Positions 11,280 to 22,661 are shown, counted from the stretch's first letter. The stretch is 64,000 nucleotides of DNA from Aphidius gifuensis (GCF_014905175.1 NC_057790.1:14596469-14660468); one strand, 5' to 3'. The notes: generated by a model not told the origin, from the letters alone. A program made the numbers and translations.

Positions 11280-11808
11280 ACATGATTATATAATTATTTC
11301 AGAATTGAATTTATGAACTTTTTATAAATTTTTTAATTTTAAATTGATAAACACTGCAAGATATAAATAGAAAATTATACAAGAGAAAAAAAAGAACGAA
11401 TCACAAACTACGGATTATAGTTGAAAGTAAATAGAATTTCAAACTATACGATTTTTGATTTTTCGATCCTATATAAAAGCTAGAATAATTATCTATTTTT
11501 TCAATAGTTTCTTCGAATTATTGTATGTACCTTTTTCTAAATAATTAATGTCAAAGTTGACAACTTTAACACGCAGCCCTTAATAATTTTCATTCATTAA
11601 TAGTTTTTCCAAATTTTTGTATGTAACTTTTTCTAGATAATTGATGTCAAAGTTGACAACTTTAAGACGCCGTATAAAAATCAAATGAATGAACAGATAA
11701 CTTTTAGGCAATAATTTATTAAGAACAACAATAATAATAATAATAATATTTTTACATAAACTTCTTTTGACAAAACTAAAAAAATGATGAAGCAGTTGCT
11801 GAAGCAAC
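11280..11808. other. Intronic AT-rich DNA with a twice-repeated short motif
   Basis: This lies between the first visible GAS2-like exon and the palindrome. A ~60-bp unit containing TCAAAGTTGACAACTTTAA occurs at 11,545 and 11,645, and again near 43,440. No exon was recognised. Confidence 0.45.
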
Positions 11809-11879
11809 TGTGCCTGCCATGCAGAGGGAATTTTAATCCCCCCGAAACCCGCGGCCCCCTGCTGTGATCCGCGGTTGAT

Positions 11880-12140
11880 TTCGCGGAATCCGCGGATATC
11901 GCCACAGGGGGTCCGCGAATTAATTTAATTAGGTCAAATCTCCCCGGGGATCCTCGAATTAATTTAATTGGGTCAAATCTCCCCGGGGGTCCTCGAATTA
12001 ATTTAATTGGGTCAAATCTCCCCGGGGGTCCTCGAATTAATTAATTAGGTCAATTCATTAATTAATTAGGTCAAATCTCCCCGGGGGTCCTCGAATTAAT
12101 TAATTAGGTCAATTAATTAATTAATTAGGTCAAATCGCCA
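11880..12140. repeat. Short tandem repeats at the left end of the palindrome
   Basis: Units of about 40-50 bp contain TCAAATCTCCCCGGGG, then TCCTCGAATTAATTTAATT, four to five times. The mirrored set lies at 17,435-17,600 in the right arm. The GC-rich CCCCGGGG core contrasts strongly with the AT-rich surroundings. Confidence 0.85.
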
Positions 12141-12251
12141 TGGGGGGTCTGATTTTTCATAAGACGCCATATTGGATTTTTTAAATGTCATCTTTGGTTT
12201 TTGAAAGACGCCATCTTGTGTAATTATTATTATTAATGAAAAAAAATATTT

Positions 12252-12312
12252 TCCCTAACCGGGATTTGAACTCGGACCTTTCACATGACAGTTTGGCACG
12301 CTATCCTCTGAA
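12252..12312 (-). repeat. tRNA-like segment in left arm
   Basis: Read on the minus strand it runs CAGAGGATAGCGTGCCAAAC, then an anticodon-like loop CTGTCAT (Asp-like GTC), then GGTCCGAGTTCAAATCCCGG, a good T-arm/B box. The mirrored copy is at 17,262-17,320. The acceptor stem is not convincing, so it is a tRNA-derived module. Confidence 0.55.
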
Positions 12313-12655
12313 ACAAACAAGAGATTATGCTATTCCCGTCGGTGAAAGAATATTCCTTCGTATATATGTATTATGGAATTTCAACTTGTTCATATATTAT
12401 TAATATTTATAAATTGTTCATAAACTACTGAAAAATGAAATATTTGAATTTTATAAAAATTATTATTTATAAATTCAAAGTATATAATTTCAAAATTTCC
12501 CGCGAAACGACATCGGTAAAGCAGTAATCGATATTATTGATTATTCTTCTATCGATTATTGATTATTCTTTTATCGATAATTGATTTTTCTTTTATCGAT
12601 AGAGAAAACAATTAACTAGTTGCGCTAGTCGTCAGAAAAAAAGTGGGGATATCAG

Positions 12656-12663
12656 TATATAAG
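12656..12663 (+). promoter_or_regulatory. TATA box of the left-arm gene
   Basis: TATATAAG lies about 85-90 bp upstream of a consensus splice donor (AACAA|GTAAGT at 12,748). That leaves room for a transcription start near 12,690 and a short untranslated first exon. Its mirror is in the right arm. Confidence 0.55.
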
Positions 12664-12747
12664 CAAGTGCATTTTCATAAAAGTCCTCGTCTTTTCATCG
12701 ATCATTGTGGAAAATTATATCCTGTCAACTATATATATATATAACAA

Positions 12748-13870
12748 GTAAGTCATAACCTTAAAATTTTTTACATATTAATAGAAATAGTAGTATAAAA
12801 AATAACATCGATCATCCTTATTCCATCAATCTCATTGCAATCCTTGGATATTTTATAAATGTTTTAAGTCTTTTATCCTTAGATTTTCACCAGCTATCAT
12901 TTGACATCAATATTTTTTGCATCAGGTCATTATTTCTCTAAAAAATAACATAACCTTCAAAATTTTAGTAATCCATAAATATCTTTGCCATTCTTGAATA
13001 TTTTTAAAATGTTTTAAGTCAATTATCCTTAGATTTTCACCAGCTATCGGTTGACATTAATATTTTCAGCACCAGGTCATTATTTCTCTAAAAAATAACA
13101 TAACCTTCAAAATTTTAGTAATCCATTAATATCTTTGCCATTCTTGAATATTTTTAAAATGTTTTAAGTCAATTATCCTTAGATTTTCACCAGCTATCGG
13201 TTGACATTAATATTTTCAGCACCAGGTCATTATTTCTCTAAAAAATAACATAACCTTCAAAATTTTAGTAATCCATTAATATCTTTGCCATTCTTGAATA
13301 TTTTTGAAATGTTTTTAAGCAATTATCCTTAGAGATCCACCAGCTATCGTTTGACATTAATATTTTTTGCATCAGGTCATTATTTTTCTAAAAAAGTAAC
13401 ATAACCTCCAAAATTTTAGTAATCCATCAATATCTCAGCCATCCTTGAATATTTTTGAAATGTTTTTAATCAATTATCCTTAGATTTTCACCAGCTATCA
13501 TTTGACATCAATATTTTTTGCATCAGGTCATTATTTTTCTAAAAAAGTGACATAACCTCCAAAATTTTAGTAATCCATTAATATCTTCGCCATCCTTGAA
13601 TATTTTTGAAATGTTTTTAATCAATTATCCTTAGATTTTCACCAGCTATCATTTGACATCAATATTTTTTGCACCAGGTCATTATTTCTCTAAAAAAGTA
13701 ACATAACCTCCAAAATTTTAGTAATCCATCAATATCTTTGCAATCCTTGAATATTTTTTGATTTTTTTGACTCAATTATCCTTAGATTTTCACCAGCTAT
13801 CGTTTAACATTAATATTTTTTGCACTAGGTCAATATTTCTATAAAAAAGTAATTATTTTTAATTTTTTAG
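12748..13870 (+). other. Putative 5' intron filled with ~150-bp tandem repeats
   Basis: A consensus donor GTAAGT at 12,748 and an acceptor AATTTTTTAG ending at 13,870 bracket about seven copies of a 150-151-bp unit. Unit marks AGATTTTCACCAGCTATC occur at 12,881, 13,031, 13,181, 13,331, 13,482, 13,633 and 13,784. The start codon follows 25 bp after the acceptor. An intron consisting of a tandem array is unusual. The mirrored array (16,020-16,790) has fewer and more diverged units. Confidence 0.55.
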
Positions 13871-13894
13871 GTCAACCAAACAATTATTAATAAA

Positions 13895-15300
13895 ATGGAT
13901 CCAACCAAACCACAGAGAATGCTCCGAGAGGAATATCGAAAAACAGTTGAACTTTTACAACAGGACCCAAATCCTGATCGAGTCCGTTCTACAATTGTTT
14001 CATTACGTAGACATATTACAAATTTCAATCAATCACTTCGAAGTTTGCCAACTGCTTATAGAAAAATGACTCAGACGACAGTCATAATGCTGACACGTTT
14101 TTTATCGCAATTGGAAAGTTTGCAAGTACGAGGTGCAGGTGCATCTGCACAAGTTAATGTATCTAATGATACTGCTGAAAATTACATCGAATGGCAAGAC
14201 TTAGAAAATGTATTTAGAAACAGGATGAAGACCAGCGTTATAATTAATTTAAAACATAAAGATGTAAAAAACTTCCTTTCGGATGCTAAAAAAATGTTAA
14301 TTAGTCAAATAGCTCTTATTTTACAAGATAAAAATACACTCAAAGTCAATACTGTATTAGCATTGAACTATGAGATTGAAAAACCATCTGATAATAGCGT
14401 GGAAGTTGAAACAAAATATTTCAGTGAAGGTAGTTTTGAGGTTTTACAATCATCAGATCTAAACCAATTATTTAAAAATAATTTTGAACATTTTATAGAA
14501 GATGTTGAGGAAGCTGAATTAAAAGGATCCGGTTGGAAACTGCTGGAAATTCTTCATCTTGAAATCCAAATAAATGATTACATACCACTGCAAGGTGGTA
14601 ATTCATCCTTCGTTGAAATGCCATCGTGGATAATTAAAACTCATTCAGTTGTGAACGTTAAGAATTCTGATAATTTTTGTTTTATTTGGTCAGTTTCGGC
14701 ATGTTTATACAAAGTGCCAAATAATGGTGAGCGTGCGAGTCAATACAAAAAGCATTTTGATAAATTAAATTGCAGTGGAATAACTTTTCCAATAACATGG
14801 GAAAAAATCAAAATTTTTGAAAAACAAAACAAGTTGAAAATTAATATTTATGGGATAGAGAATGATGATGATGATGACGATGATAGTGATGATGATGATG
14901 ATGAGAAAAAAAATAAAAAACGTAGAAAAAAAAAAGGGTTGTGCCATATTATATTAGCAAAAATGAATCAAATCATGAAACGATTCATCTTTTAATGGTC
15001 AAAAGAGAAATAGAAGATGATGATGATGATGATGATGATGATAATGTTGTTGTTGTTGATGACTTCAATTCACAAAAAAATTTATCACAATATCATTTCG
15101 CTTGGATTAAAAACTTATCAAGATTAGTGAGTGCACAGATTTCTGAACACGATTGGAGAAAAATAATTTGTGATCGTTGCTTATGTTATTTTCATTGTCA
15201 ACAATCACGCGATAATCATGAAAAACAATGTATTGAAAAATGTAAAAGTGCAATGTTATTACCAACGAAAGATGAATTACCACCTTGCAGTGGTATGTAA
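13895..15300 (+). pseudogene. N-terminal part of a type-B DNA polymerase-like protein, frameshifted (left copy)
   Basis: The frame opens at 13,895, 25 bp after a splice acceptor. The first ~110 residues are a helical, basic/glutamine-rich segment. Next comes a region with IINLKHKDVKNFLSDAKKM, then GSGWKLLEILHLEIQINDYI, a block around residue 262 with FCFIWSVSACLY, and GITFPITWEKIKIFEKQN. These blocks match in order the N-terminal domain found before the polymerase core in Polinton/adintovirus-like type-B polymerases (family knowledge). A poly-Asp/Lys run follows. A frameshift near the A-run at 14,920-14,935 moves the frame to the one open from 14,941 to 15,300. That frame carries IKNLSRLVSAQISEH and a zinc-finger-like CDRCLCYF...H....C. 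The last ~12 residues before the stop at 15,298 come from the start of the inverted right arm. The exonuclease and polymerase domains are missing, so the gene is broken. Confidence 0.65.
14863..15055 (+). repeat. GAT-rich trinucleotide runs coding for poly-Asp
   Basis: Two runs of GATGATGAT (around 14,863-14,905 and 15,016-15,045) lie in the single-copy centre. They fall in the frame of the polymerase-like gene and encode acidic stretches. Confidence 0.8.
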
Positions 15301-15983
15301 TCATTTATTTGGATTTCGAGATGGAGAATTTCCAGCAGTTTCCAACCGGATCCTTTTAATTCAGCTTCCTCAACATCTTCTATAAAATGTTCAAAATTAT
15401 TTTTAAATAATTGGTTTAGATCTGATGATTGTAAAACCTCAAAACTACCTTCACTGAAATATTTTGTTTCAACTTCCACGCTATTATCAGATGGTTTTTC
15501 AATCTCATAGTTCAATGCTAATACAGTATTGACTCTGAGTGTATTTTTATCTTGTAAAATAAGAGCTATTTGACTAATTAACATTTTTTTAGCATCCGAA
15601 AGGAAGTTTTTTACATCTTTATGTTTTAAATTAATTATAACGCTGGTCTTCATCCTGTTTCTAAATACATTTTCTAAGTCTTGCTATTCGATGTAATTTT
15701 CAGCAGTATCATTAGATACATTAACTTGTGCAGATGCACCTGCACCTCGTACTTGCAAACTTTCCAATTGCGATAAAAAACGTGTCAGCATTATGACTGT
15801 CGTCTGAGTCATTTTTCTATAAGCAGTTGGCAAACTTCGAAGTGATTGATTGAAATTCGTAATATGTCTACGTAATGAAACAATTGTAGAACGGACTCGA
15901 TCAGGATTTGGGTCCTGTTGTAAAAGTTCAACTGTTTTTCGATATTCCTCTCGGAGCATTCTCTGTGGTTTGGTTGGATCCAT
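15216..15983 (-). pseudogene. Same gene, inverted right-arm copy, truncated and with a stop
   Basis: This mirrors the left copy from its start codon (15,983). A tryptophan codon has become a stop (TGG to TAG) after about residue 99, just past TAENYIE, splitting it into 15,983-15,684 and 15,653-15,216. The protein sequence is otherwise nearly identical to the left copy (for example NTLRVNTV against NTLKVNTV), so the two arms separated recently or are kept alike by conversion. It ends at the arm/centre junction near 15,264. Confidence 0.65.
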
Positions 15984-16909
15984 TTTATTAATAATTGTTT
16001 GGTTGACCTAAAAAATTAAAAATAATTACTTTTTTATAGAAATATTGACCTAGTGCAAAAAATATTAATGTTAAACGATAGCTGGTGAAAATCTTTGGAT
16101 AATTGATTAAAAACATTTCAAAAATATTCAAGGATGGCGAAGATATTAATGGATTACTAAAATTTTGGAGGTTATGTTACTTTTTTAGAAAAATAATGAC
16201 CTGATGCAAAAAATATTAATGTCAAACGATAGCTGGTGGAAATCTAAGGATAATTGCTTAAAAACATTTCAAAAATATTCAAGAATGGCAAAGATATTAA
16301 TGGATTACTAAAATTTTGAAGGTTATGTTATTTTTTAGAGAAATAATGACCTGGTGCTGAAAATATTAATGTCAACTGATAGCTGGTGAAAATCTAAGCA
16401 TAATTGACTCAAAACATTTTAAAAATATTCAAGAATGGCAAAGATATTTATGGATTACTAAAATTTTTGAAGGTTATGTTATTTTTTAGAGAAATAATGA
16501 CCTGGTGCTGAAAATATTAATGTCAACCGATAGCTGGTGAAAATCTAAGGATGAAAGACTTAAAACATTTATAAAATATTCAAGAATGGCAAAGATATTA
16601 ATGGATTACTAAAATTTTTAAGGTTATGTTATTTTTTAGAGAAATAATGACCTGGTGCAAAAAAAATTGATGTCAAATGATAGCTGGTGAAAATCTAAGG
16701 ATGAAAGACTTCAAACATTTATAAAATATCCAAGGATTGCAATGAGATTGATGGAATAAGGATGATCGATGTTATTTTTTATACTACTATTTCTATTAAT
16801 ATGTAAAAAATTTTAAGGTTATGACTTACTTGTTATATATATAGTTGACAGGATATAATTTTCCACAATGATCGATGAAAAGACGAGGACTTTTATGAAA
16901 ATGCACTTG

Positions 16910-16917
16910 CTTATATA
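16910..16917 (-). promoter_or_regulatory. TATA box of the right-arm gene
   Basis: CTTATATA on the plus strand, hence TATATAAG on the minus strand, lies in the mirrored position of 12,656. Together the two would drive converging transcription towards the centre of the palindrome. Confidence 0.5.
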
Positions 16918-17261
16918 CTGATATCCCCACTTTTTTTCTGACGACTAGCGCAACTAGTTAATTGTTTTCTCTATCGATAAAAGAAAAATCAATTATCGAT
17001 AAAAGAATAATCAATAATCGATAGAAGAATAATCAATAATATCGATTACTGCTTTACCGATGTCGTTTCGCGGGAAATTTTGAAATTATATACTTTGAAT
17101 TTATAAATAATAATTTTTATAAAATTCAAATATTTCATTTTTCAGTAGTTTATGAACAATTTATAAATATTAATAATATATGAACAAGTTGAAATTCCAT
17201 AATACATATATACGAAGGAATATTCTTTCACCGACGGGAATAGCATAATCTCTTGTTTGTT

Positions 17262-17320
17262 TCAGAGGATAGCGTGCCAAACTGTCATGTGAAAGGTCCG
17301 AGTTCAAATCCCGGTTAGGG
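17262..17320 (+). repeat. tRNA-like segment in right arm
   Basis: This is the inverted counterpart of 12,252-12,312. It keeps GAGTTCAAATCCCGG and the D-arm-like TCAGAGGATAGCG. A T-run follows within about 10 bases, a possible pol III terminator. Confidence 0.55.
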
Positions 17321-17659
17321 AAAATTTTTTTTTTCATTAATAATAATAATTACACAAGATGGCGTCTTTCAAAAACCAAAGATGACATTTAAAAAATCCA
17401 ATATGGCGTCTTATGAAAAATCAGACCCCCCATGGCGATTTGACCTAATTAACGAGAGCACCCCCATGGCGATTTGACCTAATTAATTAATTAATTGACC
17501 TAATTAATTAATTCGAGGACCCCCGGGGAGATTTGACCCAATTAAATTAATTCGAGGACCCCCGGGGAGATTTGACCCAATTAAATTAATTCGAGGACCC
17601 TGGGGCGATATCCGCGGATTACAGCAGGGGGTCGCGGGTTTCGAGGGGATGGCACAGCG

Positions 17660-18140
17660 GGGGGTGAGCCAGAACTGTCACATGTACACTACTATTCTCT
17701 ATTGTTAAAATGATTACTGTTACAACTAAAAGATATTCATCTATTTTGTTTGTTCCTTCCATATTTTCTTTAGTAAATTTAGTGTCTTTAATTGGTTTAT
17801 GAAATTTTTTTTATTCAAATTTTATTTTACTTCATAATCACTGTCGTCTGCTAATGTTATTGTTTTTTTTTTTAATAACCGTCCTGTCATTGCATATATA
17901 AATTCTACTTCATTTATTGCTATTATGACTGCGGTGATATCTATATAATAACATTATCAGCATTGAAAGATTTTCTTTTTTTTTTTTTTTTGCTAAAATA
18001 ATTTTACCTGCAGATGAATTATTTGGTAGATGATTTCTTGTATTTTTTCAATTCGAAATTATTCTTTATTATATTTTCATTTTCCTCATCGTCTTCGAAT
18101 TTTAGCCTTTACTGGTATCATTATTTCTTTATTCCAGCAT
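17660..18140. other. AT-rich DNA, nothing recognised
   Basis: This unremarkable AT-rich sequence lies between the palindrome and the next nested cluster. A host intron is likely if the GAS2-like gene extends upstream. I found no exon I could support. Confidence 0.3.
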
Positions 18141-18509
18141 ACACGGAGAAAAAAATACTGTACATATTACAGTATAAAAAGTTTATTTTACATTTTTTTT
18201 CTGTAGTTTTAGGTATGATAGCGAAAAAATGTAAAATTTACATTTATAAGAATACATGACATCTTGATGTCCTAATGCCGATGAAAAATGTAAAATTTAC
18301 AGAGAACAAAAAGTTAAATTCCCCTTCCGACGCGTTCAAGTTGTGTTACTCCGAAAAAATGTAAAATTTACATTTTTTATATGTGAAGTTTGTGTTACTC
18401 TAATATGTAAAAATTACAGTTTTTGAATGTTCAAAAAGCAAAATATAATCGAGACAATAGCACGTGATATTTTCTCTTTTTTGTTTTTTTTTTGTATGAC
18501 TACTGACAT

Positions 18510-18596
18510 CGGCCGAGAATCGAACCCCTAAACTCTAAACGCTACCTAATTCTACGTATTCCCAACACCGTGCTTTAATCGACTTAACCACGAACA
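18510..18596 (-). repeat. tRNA-like segment with long variable region
   Basis: On the minus strand GTGGTTAAGTCGATTAAAGC (A-box-like) is followed about 50 bases later by GGGGTTCGATTCTCGG (a clear B box). The spacing resembles a Ser/Leu-type tRNA with a long variable arm. An A-rich tract follows. It is a derived relic. Confidence 0.5.
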
Positions 18597-19919
18597 CAAC
18601 TTGACAAGAAATAATTTTTATTTTACTTGGATGATCGTTATGTTAGAAGCGTACATATAGCTTTTATATTGTTATAAATTAAGATAATCATAGCAAATGC
18701 CTTAGTACTTCATAAATATGACAATGCAATGTATTTAGTTTCATCGATATCTTATACATTTGCCAGTATTGATTTCATTTGTTATGGTAAATATAATTGA
18801 AAAAAAAAATGAAACTAAATGAATTGTGTTGTAGGCTTAGTTAATTCATCAGCCACTTACCAGATGTGGTTTAACAATTCTATCAGCAATGAATTTATTG
18901 AAACATTCACTCATAGAAAAAATTAGTAACATGATTTTACATTGATCGAATAAATAAAAATCATAGGGACAAGCAGTAGCTAAGGAATTAATGTGGCCAG
19001 AAAATTATTTCTTAAGAAATTATTGTTGCCAAAAAATTATCTTCAGGGAATGAACGTTGCTTGAATTATAACTTTTCAGCAACCTTGATTCCTGAGCTAC
19101 ATCTTTCCCATAGCTACTGCTTTTCTTCCGGTTTTTCATTTATTTATAAATAAAATACACGTAACTTTATTTTTTAAGAATACAAATGTCCAAGGAAAAG
19201 CAGCAGCTACACTGTACAAAATTTTTAGCTGCAGCAACAAGCTACACTGTGAAAATTTTTAGTTATAAATAAATGGAATTGTTCTTAATTTTAGAAGAAA
19301 ACTTCTTGGCAAAAAATGGTTTAAAATAAAAAAAAAATTATCCATTTTAAATAAAAAATGGTTTGTTTAGAGATACAAAAAATTCTTGTTTTAAATAATA
19401 AATTGTTTATAATATTCATATCAGATAGAGTCTTGTTAAACACGGTAAGTGGTTCGCGTCAAGAAGAAAAACTTCTAAACGCAATCCCCACTACTCCTTG
19501 ACAGAAGCACTATTATGATTATTATATTCCATAAGTTTCTCGTTTCAAACGGCAGGGGGATTTTTTCAAGCCGGAAACTTCTAAAGTTATGCCACATGAC
19601 GTTTGACGTAAACGTTGGCTGTTTGTAAAAAGACAATTGTCATTTGTTTAAAACGATATACTGTTTGTTTCAAATGACAGATGACTCAATAAAAACAATA
19701 AAAGTAATGAATTAAGAAAAGTTAAATTTTGTTATAACTAAAAAGGGTTTTGAAGGAATCAATGTTTGGTTTGATACAAATGGTTTTTTCTTTTAATCAA
19801 ACTAATATTCTGTTGGAATGTGAAAAAAAAAATTGAAAATTAATTTTTTTTTTTTTTATTGTTTATAACATTAACATTAGAATTTGAGATTTTTTTTTTT
19901 TTTCCTCAACTAAACTACC

Positions 19920-19988
19920 TAAACGGAGATCGAACCGAGATCCTTTGGGGCGGGAGGCGAGCGCGTTATCCGATTGACCGCGAGATCG
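19920..19988 (-). repeat. tRNA-like segment in the foldback loop
   Basis: On the minus strand GCGGTCAATCGGATAACGCG (A-box region) is followed by GCTCGCCTCCCG, then by CTCGGTTCGATCTCCG (B box). Spacing is that of a class I tRNA. An A-run follows. GC content is far above its surroundings. Confidence 0.6.
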
Positions 19989-20578
19989 AATATAGAATAC
20001 AAATTTTAATTCTGTCACATAGAGAATTTTGAAATTGCCGGGAATAATAATTTTTTTTTTTTTTTTGAATAACAATTCAATTAATTAATTCCAAATTCAT
20101 TGGTTATATGTAGTAAAAAATTATTGTATTTAATTTCATTTTTGTGTTTTCATTATTAATTTTTTTTTATATAAATTTTTTTTCTTTTCAACCTAAAACT
20201 AAATTGAATCATTTTTAATATTGAATAATAATTATATACAATAATTTTTAAACTATAATTAATCAATTTGGAATTAATTTGGAATTAAGCCGGACCCTTA
20301 ATTGCCGAGAATAATAATTTTTTTTTTTTTGAATAATAACGCAATTAATTTAATTAAACAAAGTATATCGTTTCAAATAAATGACAATTGTCTTTTGACA
20401 AACAGCCAACGTTTACGTCAAACGTCATGTGGCATAACTTTAGAAGTTTTCGGCTTGAAAAAATCCTTCTGCCGTTTGAAACGAGAAACTTATGGAATAT
20501 AATAATCATAATAGTGCTTCTGTCAAGGAGTAGTGGGGATTGCGTTTAGAAGTTTTTCTTCTTGACGCGAACCACTTA

Positions 20579-21052
20579 AGGCATGTGGCCACTAGCATAG
20601 TTTTTCGACCAAGTTCTATGCCATAGCACTTGTGTCACTATATCTCACTAGAAATTTACTAGAAAATGGCCGCCGAGGACTATGTTGAAAAAATGCTGCG
20701 TGCAGCATTTTCAGCATAGAACCGCTAACTTCACACTAGTATTTTTTGATACAGCCAACATTAAGAAAATACAACAACAATGGTTAGCGTTATTAATAAA
20801 TTTGTTTGTTTATATTTACACATGTATAGTACATATGTATAATGATTGACTGTCAAAATATCAAATTGTCAACAAATAAGAAAGGTTATATTTTTATTTT
20901 TTTTTTATGTGCTTCTAAGCAAGTTGGTACAGCTGAAACAATTTCAAAAAACGATTAAAACGCCGCCCTATAGCCGTCATATGTGAACTATTTCTGCCAT
21001 AGTGCTATGGCATAGAACTTGGTCGAAAAACTATGGTAGTGGCCACAAGCCT
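20579..21052. mobile_element. 474-bp TTA-flanked MITE (PIF/Harbinger-like)
   Basis: Inverted ends AGGCATGTGGCCACTA and TAGTGGCCACAAGCCT continue into ATAGTTTTTCGACCAAGTTC and its complement. TTA flanks both sides (20,576-20,578 and 21,053-21,055). A three-base TWA duplication is typical of PIF/Harbinger. It interrupts the right arm of the element at 19,245-21,229; the uninterrupted arm is visible at 19,430-19,450. Confidence 0.7.
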
Positions 21053-22221
21053 TTATCATTTCTAACAAGACTCTATCTGAATATTATAAACAATTTATTA
21101 TTTAAAACAAGAATTTTTTGTATCTCTAAACAAACCATTTTTTATTTAAAATGAATAATTTTTTTTTATTTTAAACCATTTTTTGTCAAGAAGTTTTCTT
21201 CAAAAATTTAGAAGAAATTTTTCACAGTGTAGATAGCTGTCTCTCCTACCCACGGCTAACTAACCTTTGGATAGTTAGCAGAAGATTGTTATTTCGGCAA
21301 TCCACATTTGACAGATTACTATTCTTGTGAAAACAGCGTACCTACTCGTTACATTAGCTATATACTTTGGATAGCTGTGGTAGCTATCCAAAGCCTGATA
21401 AGCTGGTATCGCTGTAGTAGCTATTTAGATTTGCGTATATGCATAACTATAAGTATAAAGACATACAAAGTAAAAACAATATATTAATGTACATTTACTA
21501 ATTTGTAAAATTATTATCTGATTAATTTTCTACTAAATTTGATGCACCAAATAAACGCCAACTTGAATGCAAAATCTTATGCTAAATTTTTAATAACTAT
21601 ATGCATTGTTTTAGTCATTGTTAATAATAATTTGGTGCATCTGTCAATAAAGAGAGGTTATGAACACAACAGCTGTTGACATTGAGATTATGTCGAACCT
21701 GACGAGCTGGTTAGCCACGCTAGCTATCCAGCCGGCTGGATTAACTAACCGATTGTCTTTTTAATATATCGGGTCTGATTATTAAATCAACTATCTATTT
21801 TCTTGTATTACCTATCCTTTTTTACTATCCAATGCCTCGTGGCTACAGCTAAAAATTTTTTCCGTGTAAGGAAAAGATTTAGCTAAGGAATTGAGGTTGC
21901 CAAAAAATTATATTTTAAGCAACATTATTTCCTTAAAACATAATTTTTTGGCATCCTTAATCCCTTAGCTACTGCTTTCCCTTGGGTTTTTTATTTATTT
22001 TATAAATAAAATACATGTAAATTTGTTTTTTAAAGATACAAATGTCCAAGAAAAAGCAGTAGATAAGTAAAAATGTAGCTAACATTTCGATATTGTACAA
22101 AAAATTACAGACAAAACTGTAATATCTACAGTATTTTTTTCTCTATAGAGATAAATATAACTAGGAAATATATCTATTTGGCCCTTAGAATATATCTTGT
22201 ATATACCTACTAGGGCTTCAT

Positions 22222-22291
22222 GCGGTACCGAGACTAGTCTCGGTCTCGCATGCGTCGTCTCGCGAGACCGAGACCGAGACCGAGACCGGTA
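22222..22291. repeat. GAGACC hexamer repeat forming a palindrome
   Basis: CCGAGACTAGTCTCGGTCTC followed by CGCGAGACCGAGACCGAGAC gives a GC-rich self-complementary stretch in AT-rich DNA. Its function is unknown. Confidence 0.7.
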
Positions 22292-22299
22292 TTACCTAC

Positions 22300-22661
22300 A
22301 GATATATATTCTAAATGTTTGTGAAACTCAATAAACACAAAATATAAAACAGTTATATCTCAATTATATATTATAAGATATATTTTGAAAATATATTATG
22401 TGGATATAGATGACAGATATAACTGTAGGCCAACTAACTATAACTTTCATATAATCGGTTATAATTTTTATATATTTTTCCATGCGGATTATTTATTGAC
22501 GGGTATTGTTTATTAACTTTTCTCACTAATCCTTCAGTGATCATATATATTTTGATCAACTTGAATGTTTAATAATTTATCATATGTTTATAATTTTCCT
22601 TTTTGTTTTATACATTTCATTGATAACGGTACCTCAATCAATCCATGATATTTATTTGCAG
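22300..22661. other. AT-rich DNA, nothing recognised
   Basis: I see TATATATT- and AGATATA-rich sequence without an open frame. It ends at the TGTAATG that begins the LTR. Confidence 0.3.

Larger units (their letters stand above)
11809..17657. mobile_element. 5.8-kb palindromic Polinton/adintovirus-like derivative
   Basis: Two long inverted arms (about 11,809-14,622 and 15,264-17,657) flank a single-copy centre of about 640 bp. From the end inward each arm has: GC-rich words (GAAACCCGCG, ATCCGCGGATATCG); short tandem units with TCAAATCTCCCCGGGGG; a tRNA-like segment; ATCGAT-rich repeats; a TATA box; a short untranslated exon; an intron of ~150-bp repeats; and the beginning of a coding sequence. 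The protein resembles the N-terminal region of type-B DNA polymerases of Polinton/adintovirus-like elements. No polymerase catalytic core, integrase, ATPase or capsid gene is present, so this is a deletion derivative unable to move by itself. It sits inside or just upstream of the GAS2-like gene. Arms this long exceed the usual Polinton inverted repeats, and I could not confirm the 6-bp target duplication typical of Polintons. Confidence 0.7.
19245..21229. mobile_element. Inner TA-flanked foldback element
   Basis: The ends are CACTGTGAAAATTTTT and AAATTTTTCACAGTG, with TA at both flanks (19,243 and 21,230). The arms are long: the sequence from 19,300 to about 19,690, including GACGTTTGACGTAAACGTTG, recurs inverted from 20,360 to 21,220. 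The loop holds a tRNA-like segment and poly-T runs. There is no transposase gene. Confidence 0.75.
19210..21866. mobile_element. TA-flanked element inserted in the AGCTAAGG repeat
   Basis: The ends are CACTGTACAAAATTTTTAGC and, at the right, GCTAAAAATTTTTTCCGTG. They are flanked by TA at 19,208-19,209 and 21,867-21,868. The 3' part (21,232-21,840) holds GGATAGCTGTGGTAGCTATCC-like palindromes and an inverted pair TGCACCAAATAA / TTATTTGGTGCA-like. No transposase is present. Confidence 0.7.
18950..22085. repeat. AGCTAAGG-family repeat split by an insertion
   Basis: The left half (18,950-19,208) ends AAGGAAAAGCAGCAGCTA. The right half resumes at 21,867 with TAAGGAAAAGATTTAGCTAAGG. Joined at a single TA, the two match the intact order seen at 51,840 (AAGCAGTAGCTGAGGAAAAG). 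This shows that the intervening 2.66 kb is an insertion. Confidence 0.75.
18142..22145. mobile_element. Outermost TA-type element of a nested cluster
   Basis: The left end is TA followed by CACGGAGAAAAAAATACTGT and ATTACAGT. The right end near 22,110-22,145 has ACTGTAATATCTACAGTATTTTTTTCTC, the inverted counterpart. Between them lie an AGCTAAGG repeat and the three inner elements described below. The right terminus has decayed (CTCTATAG in place of CTCCGTG), so the boundary is approximate. Confidence 0.5.
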
